From Bacteroidota bacterium (GTDB taxonomy: Bacteria > Bacteroidota > Bacteroidia > Bacteroidales > JAAUTT01): 64,000 bases of DNA. Of this stretch, positions 56,618 to 64,000 are shown one piece after another. Made by a program: the position numbers and the translations under genes. The stretch spans positions 310,765 through 374,764 of the forward strand of contig JAUZOO010000004.1 of NCBI GenBank assembly GCA_030706405.1, written 5' to 3'. The stretch's first letter is position 1. Every line of letters begins with the position of its first letter. Below the pieces are notes generated by a model that searched no databases, was not told the DNA's origin, and worked only from the letters and a program-made list of their open reading frames with translations.

Positions 56618-57538
56618 ATGAAAAAACTATTAATATTTCCATTATTTCTGTCAGCATTATTGACAGGATGTGATATCGATGCTCCAATAAACAAGGATCA
56701 ATATCCGCAAAGAGTTTATATTGTTGGAGCTAAGGATAAGATAATCGATAGGGACGTAAATATTGGGAACTCTCAGGATACGGTTGCTGTTTCGGTTGCT
56801 GTCGGTGGGTCCCTTCCGTTAAGTCAGGATGTAACGGTTAGCCTTATGGAAGACCCAACGGCTATTGCCAGTTACGATACCAAGAACCTCTCTGCGCTGG
56901 AGGTGCAGTATCGAAAGCTCAATAATGCCATTTATAGCTATCCGTTAGAGTTTCTAACCATAAAAGCAGGTACGGTGTATAATACTTACCCTATTTACAT
57001 TAAAACTGCCACCTTGCATTGTGATTCATTGTATATGCTTGCTTTAAAATTAAAGTCCACATCGGCTTATCAATTGAATCAGGATGACACTATTGCATTA
57101 GTAAGGCTTAATATGGCGAATAAGTATTCGGGAGCGTATAATATGGACGCTGTTCTTAAAAATACTACCAATGCGAACGATTCGTTGGTTTACAAAATGC
57201 AAAGAAATGCAGTTGCGACAGACAACGGAAATACGATCCGTATGTACCATTATGTTAACGAATGGACCACCGGAGCTAAGACGGATACCCGTATTACGAA
57301 TGCACTCAAAATTACGGTAAATGCCGATAATTCTTTGACTTTTTCCACTTGGGCCCAATTCAAAATTTATGATGGAGGGGGTACTTATCATCCAGAACTT
57401 AAGTTATATGATTTTTGGTACACGTATGATAACAACGGAACCATGTGGAAAGCTAAAGGTTATATGTATAAAGTAACTAAGACTGACGAAGAACAACGGA
57501 CAATCGATAATTGGATTGAAGCACAGCGGAGCAAATAG
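56618..57538 (+). CDS. lipoprotein with DUF1735 and DUF4361 domains
   Basis: 306 residues from ATG 56618 (MKKLLIFPLFLSALLTGC, lipobox Cys18); an earlier in-frame ATG at 56591 would precede the signal peptide with a charged tail and is rejected. N-terminal DUF1735 beta-sandwich (about 30-150: YIVGAKDKIIDRDVNIGNSQDT, SVAVGGSLPLSQDVTVSL) and C-terminal DUF4361 part (about 165-305: NKYSGAYNM, YDFWYTYDNNGTMW). These SusE-like lipoproteins sit behind susCD and bind the imported glycan. 131 nt after susD. Confidence 0.85.
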   Translation: MKKLLIFPLFLSALLTGCDIDAPINKDQYPQRVYIVGAKDKIIDRDVNIGNSQDTVAVSVAVGGSLPLSQDVTVSLMEDPTAIASYDTKNLSALEVQYRKLNNAIYSYPLEFLTIKAGTVYNTYPIYIKTATLHCDSLYMLALKLKSTSAYQLNQDDTIALVRLNMANKYSGAYNMDAVLKNTTNANDSLVYKMQRNAVATDNGNTIRMYHYVNEWTTGAKTDTRITNALKITVNADNSLTFSTWAQFKIYDGGGTYHPELKLYDFWYTYDNNGTMWKAKGYMYKVTKTDEEQRTIDNWIEAQRSK

Positions 57539-57654
57539 ACATTCTTTTGTTCTTTGTGGTAAAGAGACTGGGGGTATTTGCAGCAACCGGCAACCTTATC
57601 AAAGTTTCCGAACTTGATGTTATCATAAACTCCATCTCCCTTTACTGATATCTT

Positions 57655-57691
57655 ACAGCCGGAATATTTATTTATAAATAATTCCGGCTGT
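57655..57691 (+). terminator. terminator of the Sus-type operon
   Basis: ACAGCCGGAAT (57655-57665) pairs with ATTCCGGCTGT (57681-57691) around an A+T-rich inner part (ATTTATT/ATAAATA), followed shortly by an A-rich run rather than T. About 115 nt after the last gene. Confidence 0.75.
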
Positions 57692-57978
57692 ACTTAAAAA
57701 AATGCAAAGATTGTTATTCAAATAGGATAACCAGGACTGCCTCAATATGGGCTTGGGATGGTCCTTTTCTTTGCCAGGCTAAGCTCAGGTTACCTCAAAA
57801 TAGCCCCCATTTAATCCTAGGAGGCAAAGCGCTTACTATTATTTTTATGGCATATAATGGAGCTTTGGTTTCATTGAATTTTTGTTTGAAAGGACACATT
57901 CACAAGTACAGCTCAATCAAAATAAAACGCAAAGCTTAGATCTGTTAATCGCCAGTTTATTAAGCCGTTTCATGTGTA

Positions 57979-58134
57979 ATGAAGGATAAAGGCATTGATG
58001 AAAACAAACCGATAAACGAACGAAAACGTTATTTACCAGTAAATACTTTGGAGCTTGTCAGGTTCAAAGTATTTTCCAACCGCCCCAAAGGCTATGAACA
58101 TTCTTCTAGATGTGCCGAAGTTATGTTTTGCTAG
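57979..58134 (+). CDS. possible short ORF or gene remnant (51 aa)
   Basis: Frame ATG 57979 to TAG 58132-58134 reads 51 residues (DKGIDENKPINERKRYLPV, NTLELVRFKVFSNRPKGYEH), basic and well-formed for coding sequence but matching nothing I know. It lies in the 766-nt gap between the Sus-type operon and the small cysteine protein. No ribosome-binding sequence was evident. It may be the broken end of a lost gene; otherwise this gap holds only the terminator. Confidence 0.25.
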   Translation: MKDKGIDENKPINERKRYLPVNTLELVRFKVFSNRPKGYEHSSRCAEVMFC

Positions 58135-58303
58135 CTAATTGTGAAACAACTTTTGACAAATGGACTAACCTATGCATGGAAATAACACGAGGACAATTAA
58201 ATAACCACATTACATTCTTGTGAAAAAAACACAATCAACAACTATATAAAAATCAGGTCGAACTGTTTTGTTAAAAATGTCTAATTTATTAAAACAAAAA
58301 ATT

Positions 58304-58651
58304 ATGAAAAAAGTTTTTTTAGTCTGTGCCATCCTTATGGCAATTGGCACAAAAAGTTTTGCGTATGATTATTATACCGTATCTCGTAGTCAACAGGGAC
58401 AATCGTATGAAAATATAAGTACATATGGTTGTAGTTATGTAGTAATAAATATGGGGTGTTGTGGCCCCGGCTTTGTGAGTGTTCGGGGACATTTTACAAA
58501 CTTACCTTGCGAAATAAATGAAAGGGTTGATTATGTGGATAGTACCGTAGGAAAATATTTTATCTGGAATTATGAAATGCATACCGTTGAAGTAAATGTT
58601 GCTCTCTATTCAGAAGGTTATACTAATGAGGTGATTTTAGAGTGGGATTAG
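58304..58651 (+). CDS. small secreted cysteine-containing protein, copy 1
   Basis: 115 residues from ATG 58304 (MKKVFLVCAILMAIGTKSFA, signal peptide, cleavage after SFA); an upstream ATG at 58268 lies before the repeat-conserved leader and is rejected. Mature protein of about 95 residues with Cys in YGCSYVVINMGCCGPG (three) and LPCEINER (one), then RVDYVDSTVGKYFIW and a repeated-strand end EVNVALYSEGYTNEV. Looks like a beta-rich extracellular or periplasmic protein. No family known to me. Copy 2 at 60655 has the same length. Confidence 0.7.
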   Translation: MKKVFLVCAILMAIGTKSFAYDYYTVSRSQQGQSYENISTYGCSYVVINMGCCGPGFVSVRGHFTNLPCEINERVDYVDSTVGKYFIWNYEMHTVEVNVALYSEGYTNEVILEWD

Positions 58652-58764
58652 TTGGTGACAGCAAAGGAGTTTTACTTCATTAACTGTCGAATAATTATGT
58701 TAAATCTTAAAATTCAAGCTTGACCCATTTTTTTATTATTTCCACAAATATATAGCTAATTGTA

Positions 58765-58803
58765 AAGCCCGGCTAAGTTTTTGGAAAGCTCACAGCCGGG
58801 CTT
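58765..58803 (+). terminator. terminator of small cysteine protein copy 1
   Basis: AAGCCCGGCT (58765-58774) with AGCCGGGCTT (58794-58803), a 10-bp exact stem around a 19-nt loop; the same hairpin closes copy 2. No strong T run follows. Confidence 0.6.
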
Positions 58804-58912
58804 ATTTCAGTATTTGCATTTGCTAAACCTAATGTTTTTTTAGCACAAACGCAGTAGTGATAAATTTAGCTACATGGGGCGTTCCATCATTCCTTAAATA
58901 AGAAAATTGATT

Positions 58913-60568
58913 ATGATTAAAATAAAGTACATCAAAATATTAGTTGTATTATCATTGTTCAGCCTCGGATGTTCCTGCAATAAAAACGATGATATCCTGC
59001 TCCAGGCAGGTGAGTATAAATTAACAGTTCCCGATTTCGAATTTTTAAAAAACAGGCACAAAAACCAACCCGTAAACGCCGAATACGAAAACCAACTAAT
59101 CGACAACGCTTACATCTTGGCCTATGCCATAGATAACCGATTCGATACCATCAGTATTTTGTCCAAAAAACTAATGTATGGGACGCGTTTATATTGTTCC
59201 GAGGTAAATGGTTATGTGTGGAACAGGAAGGTAAAACCGTATCTTAAAGTTAGTTTCGGTGACATTAATGATGTTTATGAAAAGCAGACAACAGCATATA
59301 CCCTGGAGTATATTTATTTTCCGAATAGCACATGTTTGAATAAATATGTAACTCCAGGCTCAAAAGTTGAATCGGCAGAAAGTTTCAACGCATTAAAACA
59401 GCGGGTAGCCTCATCTAAGGAAATTAGACAATCTATGTTTCAGAGTTCTTATCCCTTTTATCCGTTTAGTATTTATACGGATAAATTATTTAATGCCCAA
59501 AAGGGAGATGTTTGGGGGCCTTTTGAAACAATGGAAGGCTACTATGTGGTACAGGTAACAGGCATAGAACCCATAACCCGGCGCCCGTTTAAAGAAGAAA
59601 AGGCCAGGATTGAGAATAGCCTGTTGGACGGCTTAACCCAAAAGTTTATTTGGAAAAGTCAACGCGAGATATTAAGCAAGATGTCTCCCCGGATGAATAA
59701 CAGCGCTATCAGCCTGATGGCAGCAAAATGTATAATAAACAGAAGAGAATGGCCTGGGATTGACAGGAATATGGTGCTTATGGATTACACATTCCAGGGT
59801 AAAACCCACCACTATACAGCAGCCGATTTTATGGAATTTATCAATTGCCAGCCCATGTTCGTTGGCTCTCCGGCGGATGCCAATGATATGAAAAATTTAA
59901 TGAAAGACTTTCTTATGGACATTTGGCATTTTGACGAAGCCCTAAAAATGGGGGTCGAAACCGACAAAGAATTTCAGCTTTTTAAGAAAAATTATCAGTC
60001 TAAACTTTTTGTGAATTATTATAACGAAAAAAGCATCTATCCCAAAATGGAATTAACTACAGATGAGATAAAAAAGTACTACAACGAAAACCAGGATAAT
60101 TTAAAACGTTTTAAAACAGCCACAATTTCAGTATATAAGTTTGGAGACCAGCAATCGGCCTTTGAATCAATGAACCCTATTACTCAACATTATAAGCAAA
60201 GCACGCAGAGCCTGGCAAACCCCAGATTTGACCCATTACTGCATGGCCTTAATTCGTTGAAGGAGAATGTTGAGGTGCAAATTTCGGATACCACCAACAG
60301 CACAATACTGGTAAATGCCATAATCGGTGCAGATACAGGGAGAGTTTTGTCGCCCATGAAAATGAACGGGGAGTACTGGGTTGTTTACCTCACTCACAAA
60401 AGCGGAGAAGCCCGGCTGCCATACAAATATGCTAAATTGGAAATAGAACGAACGCTGCCGGCGAAAAAAGCACAGGAAGCCCGTGGGCAGTTACTGGCCG
60501 AACTTAAAGTCAGGTACCCACTAAAAATAAACCGGCTGAAAGAATATAACCAAAAAATGAAGAAGTAG
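58913..60568 (+). CDS. double-parvulin-domain lipoprotein (PpiC/SurA-like)
   Basis: 551 residues from ATG 58913 (MIKIKYIKILVVLSL); the TTG six nt earlier is not needed. Lipobox SLGC (Cys20). Two parvulin-type peptidyl-prolyl isomerase parts: one about 110-225 (YTLEYIYFP, VWGPFETMEGYYVVQVTGIEP, then KEEKARIENSLL) and another about 375-515 (ATISVYKFGD, GRVLSPMKMNGEYWVVYLTHK, then KYAKLEIERTL). Helical spacer between. Folds like SurA/PrsA, a periplasmic or surface folding factor. It lies between the two copies of a secreted cysteine protein, its most likely clients. Confidence 0.82.
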   Translation: MIKIKYIKILVVLSLFSLGCSCNKNDDILLQAGEYKLTVPDFEFLKNRHKNQPVNAEYENQLIDNAYILAYAIDNRFDTISILSKKLMYGTRLYCSEVNGYVWNRKVKPYLKVSFGDINDVYEKQTTAYTLEYIYFPNSTCLNKYVTPGSKVESAESFNALKQRVASSKEIRQSMFQSSYPFYPFSIYTDKLFNAQKGDVWGPFETMEGYYVVQVTGIEPITRRPFKEEKARIENSLLDGLTQKFIWKSQREILSKMSPRMNNSAISLMAAKCIINRREWPGIDRNMVLMDYTFQGKTHHYTAADFMEFINCQPMFVGSPADANDMKNLMKDFLMDIWHFDEALKMGVETDKEFQLFKKNYQSKLFVNYYNEKSIYPKMELTTDEIKKYYNENQDNLKRFKTATISVYKFGDQQSAFESMNPITQHYKQSTQSLANPRFDPLLHGLNSLKENVEVQISDTTNSTILVNAIIGADTGRVLSPMKMNGEYWVVYLTHKSGEARLPYKYAKLEIERTLPAKKAQEARGQLLAELKVRYPLKINRLKEYNQKMKK

Positions 60569-60654
60569 GCTATGAAAATACAATCAACAACTATATAAAA
60601 AATTAGGTCGAACTGTTTTATTAAAAATGTCTAATTTATTAAAAACAAAAAATT

Positions 60655-61002
60655 ATGAAAAAAATTTTATTAGTCTGTGCCATCCTTATGGCAATTGGTA
60701 CCAAAAGTTTTGCTTATAATTCTTATGTCGTATCTCATAATCAAATGGGATACTGGACTGAAAATGTAAGTACATATGGTTGTAGTTATGTAGTAATAAA
60801 TATGGGGTGTTGTGGCCCCGGCTTTGTGAGTGTCAAGGGACATTTTACTACCTTACCTGGCGAAATAAATGAAAGGATAGATTATGTTGATCGTACCGTA
60901 GGGAATTATTTTTTCTGGAATTATGAAATGTATACCGTTGAAGTGAATGTTGCTCTCTCTTCAGGAGGTTATACTAATGAGGTGATATTAAATTGGGATT
61001 AG
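60655..61002 (+). CDS. small secreted cysteine-containing protein, copy 2
   Basis: 115 residues (MKKILLVCAILMAIGTKSFA signal peptide). Same YGCSYVVINMGCCGPG core as copy 1, but the later LPC is LPG, leaving three cysteines instead of four; YNSYVVSHNQMGYWTENV replaces YDYYTVSRSQQGQSYENI at the mature N-terminus, the most changed part. The rest is close (EINERIDYVDRTVGNYFFW; EVILNWD). Unknown function; expression and secretion probably shared with copy 1. Confidence 0.7.
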   Translation: MKKILLVCAILMAIGTKSFAYNSYVVSHNQMGYWTENVSTYGCSYVVINMGCCGPGFVSVKGHFTTLPGEINERIDYVDRTVGNYFFWNYEMYTVEVNVALSSGGYTNEVILNWD

Positions 61003-61116
61003 TTGGTGACAGGAAAGAAGTTTTACTTCATTAACTGCCGAATAATTATGTTGAATCTTAAAATTCAAGTTTGACCCTATTTTTTTATTATTTCTACAAA
61101 TATATAGCTGATTGTA

Positions 61117-61155
61117 AAGCCCGGCTAAGTTTTTTGGAAGCTTACAGCCGGGCTT
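61117..61155 (+). terminator. terminator of small cysteine protein copy 2
   Basis: AAGCCCGGCT (61117-61126) with AGCCGGGCTT (61146-61155), same as copy 1. Confidence 0.6.
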
Positions 61156-61224
61156 ATTAAAGTTTTAAAAACGACAATAATTAATAATAAATTAAGAAAT
61201 TATCAATTACTTATATAAAGCCTT

Positions 61225-63861
61225 ATGAGAAAAACAATTACCCTTTTGTGCATATTGTCGTTATGCCCGCATTGTATTAAATCCCAAGTTATTTCAAACA
61301 CAAATCCGATAGAAGATTTATTTCTCAAACAGTCATCTTATTATCCCCAGGAAAAAATTTACGTTCACACCGATAAAACATCTTATGTTTCAGGTGAACC
61401 AATCTGGCTGCGGGTTCATTTGGTGGATGCCCTCTTATTAAAGCAGGCCAATGCCAGCCGTTATGTGTATGTAGAACTGCTCAATCCGTTGTCCGTCATT
61501 GTTAAAAGGGTGATGTTGCGCCCGGACAGTATGGGCTATTTTTATGGGAATGTTAAACTGGACGAGTCCCTGCCCGAAGGAGCTTATATGCTGAGGGTTT
61601 ACACCAAATTCATGCAAAATCAGGGCGAAGATTATTTTTTTAGAAAGTCTGTTTATGTTATTGACCCGTTATCGGCAGAGATTGCTCCTGAGATAAATTT
61701 TCACGTTGACGATCATAAAATAAAGGCCGAAGCCTATTTGTTGTCCAAACCGGGAAACGGGCTTGTTGTCCCGGACGAATGCAAACTGTTTATGGATGGC
61801 AATGCAAAGGGTAAGGGACAACGCCTGTCGTTTAATCAAGATACCGCACATTTTTCGTTCGATTTAAAGAATGACCAACAGCCCGTAATCCTGCTCCAAA
61901 CTACCTATAAAGGGCGAATTCATAACCGTTTTTTCACAGTCTCCCCATCGGATCGTTCCTTCAATGTCTCTTTTTTCCCCGAAGGTGGCCATGCCCCTGA
62001 GCAAACCGATATCCAGATAGCTTTTAAAGCATTAAATAGAAATGGCTTGCACGATAACGTAAAAGGAACAGTCTATGACGACACTGGCAGGGAATGTGTG
62101 AGCTTTGAAAGCCAGCATTTGGGAATGGGACAGTTCAGAATGTATTACACCCCCGGACGGACCTATTATGCCATTTGCACCAACGAACAGAACATATCGC
62201 AACGGTTTGAACTGCCTGCACCTGTTCCCCAGTCGGTTGCACTAAAAACGGCTTGGAACAACGATAACTTACAGGTAACATTGTCCAAAACTCCCGGTTA
62301 TGTATTGCCCCTGGATGTTTACCTGGTGGCGCACATGCGGGGCGCAGTGCTTTATTCGCAACCATGGGACGACAAAAAGGTGGCCCTGCGCTTTGATAAG
62401 GATTTTTTCCCCGCAGGCATTGTTCATTTCCTGCTGATCGATAAAGACAAAAATATACTGAGCGAACGCCTCGCATTCTCAACCCAAGGCAGTACGTTTG
62501 CCCAAACCGATATAAAACCCGATAAACAAAGTTATAAAACCCGGGACAAGATTAACCTTACAATACAGGTTACCGACGAAAACCAATCACCTTTGGCTGG
62601 TAATTTTTCCTTATCTGTGGTGGATAAACGGGATGTGGCCATGGATACAACATCCAATATTATTTCCACGTTATTGCTTACCTCCGAACTTAAAGGATAC
62701 ATTGAGTCCCCTCTGAGCTATCTGCAAAAAGACAGCAAAAAGGCAAGTGCAGCCTTGGATGTGTTGATGATGACCCAGGGCTGGAGAAGATACGATGTGC
62801 TAGGCATATTGAAAGGCAATATACAGAAAGACCTGAAGTATCCGGTAGAATCGAACCGCGAATTTTCGGGAAAGGTTTCCGGTATATTTTCGGCATTGAA
62901 AGATGGAAAGCTCTCGCTCTTAGCAATTAAGGATTCGCTTATCGGCACAGCCTTCACCTCGCCAGACAAAGACGGGAAATTTGTATTTAAAAACATCGAT
63001 TATCCAGATAGTACGCGGTATATCGTGCAGGCAATAACAAAAAAAGGTTCCAATAAAGCGTTTATTGAGATGGATTCCATCGATGTCTTCCCCAAGGTAG
63101 GTCTTCCTCCTATACCAGTTAACAAAACACCTCGTTTCGAAGATTCTTATCTAAAGAAAACAAACGAAAAGTATGTAATCGAAAAAGGGGTGAGGGTCAT
63201 CAACCTGGCAGAGGTAGAAGTAAGGGGACAGAGATCAGTCCGCCCCCAGACAGAATCGCCCTATTATTCGGTGGCTTCCTCTTTTGTTCTTTCCACAGAG
63301 GAAATAGAAAAGGCCAATTTCCTGACAGTATTTGACCTTTTACGACGCCTGCCCGGTGTAACAACTTCGGGTAACGAGGTTTTTTACAGACAAGCCACGC
63401 CTTTACTGGTATTAGACAATATCCCTTCCGAGAATTTTGATTACAGCATGTTGAACGTAAATGACATAAGCGATGCTTTTGTGACCCCGGCCGTTGTAGC
63501 CATGCCTATGCTCGGTCCCCGTGCTGCAAATGGGGCTATTATAATTAATACCAAAAGAGGATTTGTGCAGAAAAACAAGCTGAACAAAAATATGCAGGTG
63601 CTTAACGTTATCGGTTACCAACAGCGGGCAGAATTTTATTCCCCGGCTTACCAAACCGAACAACAACGAAATAGCCCAACGCCTGACTTACGGTCTACAA
63701 TTTATTGGAAGCCCAACATTCAGACAGATAGTACGGGAACCGTTAAATTGAGCTTTTATTCAGCAGATGGGCCGTCCCAATATGGGATCGTACTTGAAGG
63801 AGTGAGTAGTTTTGGACATCTCATAAATTCCTCAAAAGAAATTACGGTAGTAAAGCAATAA
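61225..63861 (+). CDS. exported MG2-domain / TonB-plug protein without barrel
   Basis: 878 residues. Signal peptide (to about residue 20). Macroglobulin MG2-like domain at about 40-140 (KIYVHTDKTSYVSGEPIWLRVHL; EGAYMLRVYTKFM), several beta-sandwich domains, a second MG-type part at about 425-540 (DKINLTIQVTDENQSPLAGNFSLSVVD; DVLMMTQGWRRYDV), a plug-like domain at about 655-795 (AEVEVRGQR, FDLLRRLPGVTTSG, LDNIPSENF, GPRAANGAIIINTKRG) and a final sandwich (STIYWKPNIQTDSTGTVKLSFYSADG). A TonB barrel is absent. Members of this Bacteroidota family are thought to be surface-exposed; function unknown. Last gene of the module. Confidence 0.85.
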   Translation: MRKTITLLCILSLCPHCIKSQVISNTNPIEDLFLKQSSYYPQEKIYVHTDKTSYVSGEPIWLRVHLVDALLLKQANASRYVYVELLNPLSVIVKRVMLRPDSMGYFYGNVKLDESLPEGAYMLRVYTKFMQNQGEDYFFRKSVYVIDPLSAEIAPEINFHVDDHKIKAEAYLLSKPGNGLVVPDECKLFMDGNAKGKGQRLSFNQDTAHFSFDLKNDQQPVILLQTTYKGRIHNRFFTVSPSDRSFNVSFFPEGGHAPEQTDIQIAFKALNRNGLHDNVKGTVYDDTGRECVSFESQHLGMGQFRMYYTPGRTYYAICTNEQNISQRFELPAPVPQSVALKTAWNNDNLQVTLSKTPGYVLPLDVYLVAHMRGAVLYSQPWDDKKVALRFDKDFFPAGIVHFLLIDKDKNILSERLAFSTQGSTFAQTDIKPDKQSYKTRDKINLTIQVTDENQSPLAGNFSLSVVDKRDVAMDTTSNIISTLLLTSELKGYIESPLSYLQKDSKKASAALDVLMMTQGWRRYDVLGILKGNIQKDLKYPVESNREFSGKVSGIFSALKDGKLSLLAIKDSLIGTAFTSPDKDGKFVFKNIDYPDSTRYIVQAITKKGSNKAFIEMDSIDVFPKVGLPPIPVNKTPRFEDSYLKKTNEKYVIEKGVRVINLAEVEVRGQRSVRPQTESPYYSVASSFVLSTEEIEKANFLTVFDLLRRLPGVTTSGNEVFYRQATPLLVLDNIPSENFDYSMLNVNDISDAFVTPAVVAMPMLGPRAANGAIIINTKRGFVQKNKLNKNMQVLNVIGYQQRAEFYSPAYQTEQQRNSPTPDLRSTIYWKPNIQTDSTGTVKLSFYSADGPSQYGIVLEGVSSFGHLINSSKEITVVKQ

Positions 63862-64000
63862 TCTTTATAAACGGATTACTTGACAACCAAGCTTTAAGGC
63901 ATTAAACTATTTTGAATAAGTTTTTAAAAAATGCAAGAAACTAACGCGCAGTAACTGAATTAAATTCATTTTGATACTTAAAGGCTAATTCTTGTTACTT

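Larger units (their letters stand above)
58231..58806 (+). repeat. direct repeat, left copy (about 575 bp with a gene)
   Basis: Starts ACAATCAACAACTATATAAAA, includes the leader GGTCGAACTGTTTTGTTAAAAATG, the cysteine-protein gene, and its downstream TTAGTTGGTGACAG...GAATAATTATGTT stretch and the AAGCCCGGCT/AGCCGGGCTT hairpin. The right copy at 60580-61158 matches along its whole length with scattered differences. Confidence 0.9.
60580..61158 (+). repeat. direct repeat, right copy (about 575 bp with a gene)
   Basis: Begins ACAATCAACAACTATATAAAA and ends after AGCCGGGCTTATTA. Aligns end to end with 58231-58806. The copy encloses the second cysteine protein gene. The parvulin gene lies between the two copies, so recombination between them would delete or duplicate it. 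Confidence 0.9.

Noticed and set aside
58231-61158. RiPP or bacteriocin precursor reading of the small cysteine proteins
   Set aside because: A normal Sec signal peptide is present, there is no double-glycine leader, and no maturase or dedicated ABC peptidase is nearby.
58231-61158. Composite transposon flanked by the 575-bp repeats
   Set aside because: The repeats encode a secreted protein, not a transposase, and lack terminal inverted repeats or target duplications.
1-64000. tRNA or rRNA genes, integrases or IS elements
   Set aside because: None recognised in the window on either strand by eye; cloverleaf-like sequence or transposase motifs were not found.

Overview
The window comes from a Bacteroidota genome, most likely an anaerobic or environmental member of the Bacteroidales/Marinilabiliales side of the phylum. 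Evidence: a SusC/SusD pair with a DUF1735/DUF4361 lipoprotein, an ECF sigma/FecR cassette, DUF4290, DUF4294 and DUF3826 proteins, a fused single-chain GcvP, a full-length class II aldolase, and promoters of the Bacteroidota type (TTTG about 18-20 nt before TAnnTTTG) ahead of several genes. No rRNA, tRNA, CRISPR array or complete mobile element was seen.

Layout. 0.2-2.5 kb: two small genes and class II aldolase. 2.7-5.5 kb: a NtrC-like regulator without a DNA-binding tail, a Ppx/GppA phosphatase and a voltage-gated-type ion channel broken by a frameshift in a 9-nt homopolymer. 5.6-8.8 kb: ECF sigma factor, FecR anti-sigma factor and an STN/carboxypeptidase-like protein with no TonB barrel. 8.9-17.6 kb: housekeeping block on the minus strand (ABC exporter pair, DnaJ, GrpE, MurA, DUF4290, UvrD/PcrA helicase). 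18.4-24.9 kb: a four-PAS hybrid histidine kinase, an unknown surface-type protein, GapA and a GlxA-like regulator. 25.3-29.6 kb: small membrane proteins, RecJ and an acyl-CoA synthetase. 30.1-33.8 kb: EtfB-EtfA-acyl-CoA dehydrogenase operon; EtfB carries the loop typical of electron-bifurcating ETFs. 34-40.3 kb: twin small unknown proteins, Maf, a KdsC-like phosphatase, DUF2520, DUF4294, ThpR and an exopolysaccharide-type pair. 40.4-46.3 kb: Pcm, a metallo-hydrolase, GcvP, and a sigma/anti-sigma pair that overlaps by 41 nt. 46.4-48.8 kb: tandemly duplicated lactonase-like beta-propellers. 50-57.5 kb: a Sus-type outer-membrane uptake operon with no glycoside hydrolase in view. 58.2-63.9 kb: an accessory module in which about 575 bp is present twice as direct repeats, each carrying a secreted small cysteine-containing protein, on either side of a double-parvulin lipoprotein and followed by an MG2/TonB-plug protein.

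The most unusual material is the 58.2-63.9 kb module, the broken channel, the two arrays of degenerate 20-22 bp repeats (25.05-25.18 and 29.83-30.02 kb), the heptamer array touching the recJ stop codon, and the sigma/anti-sigma overlap. Functional statements rest on motif recognition by eye; no database search or computation was run.
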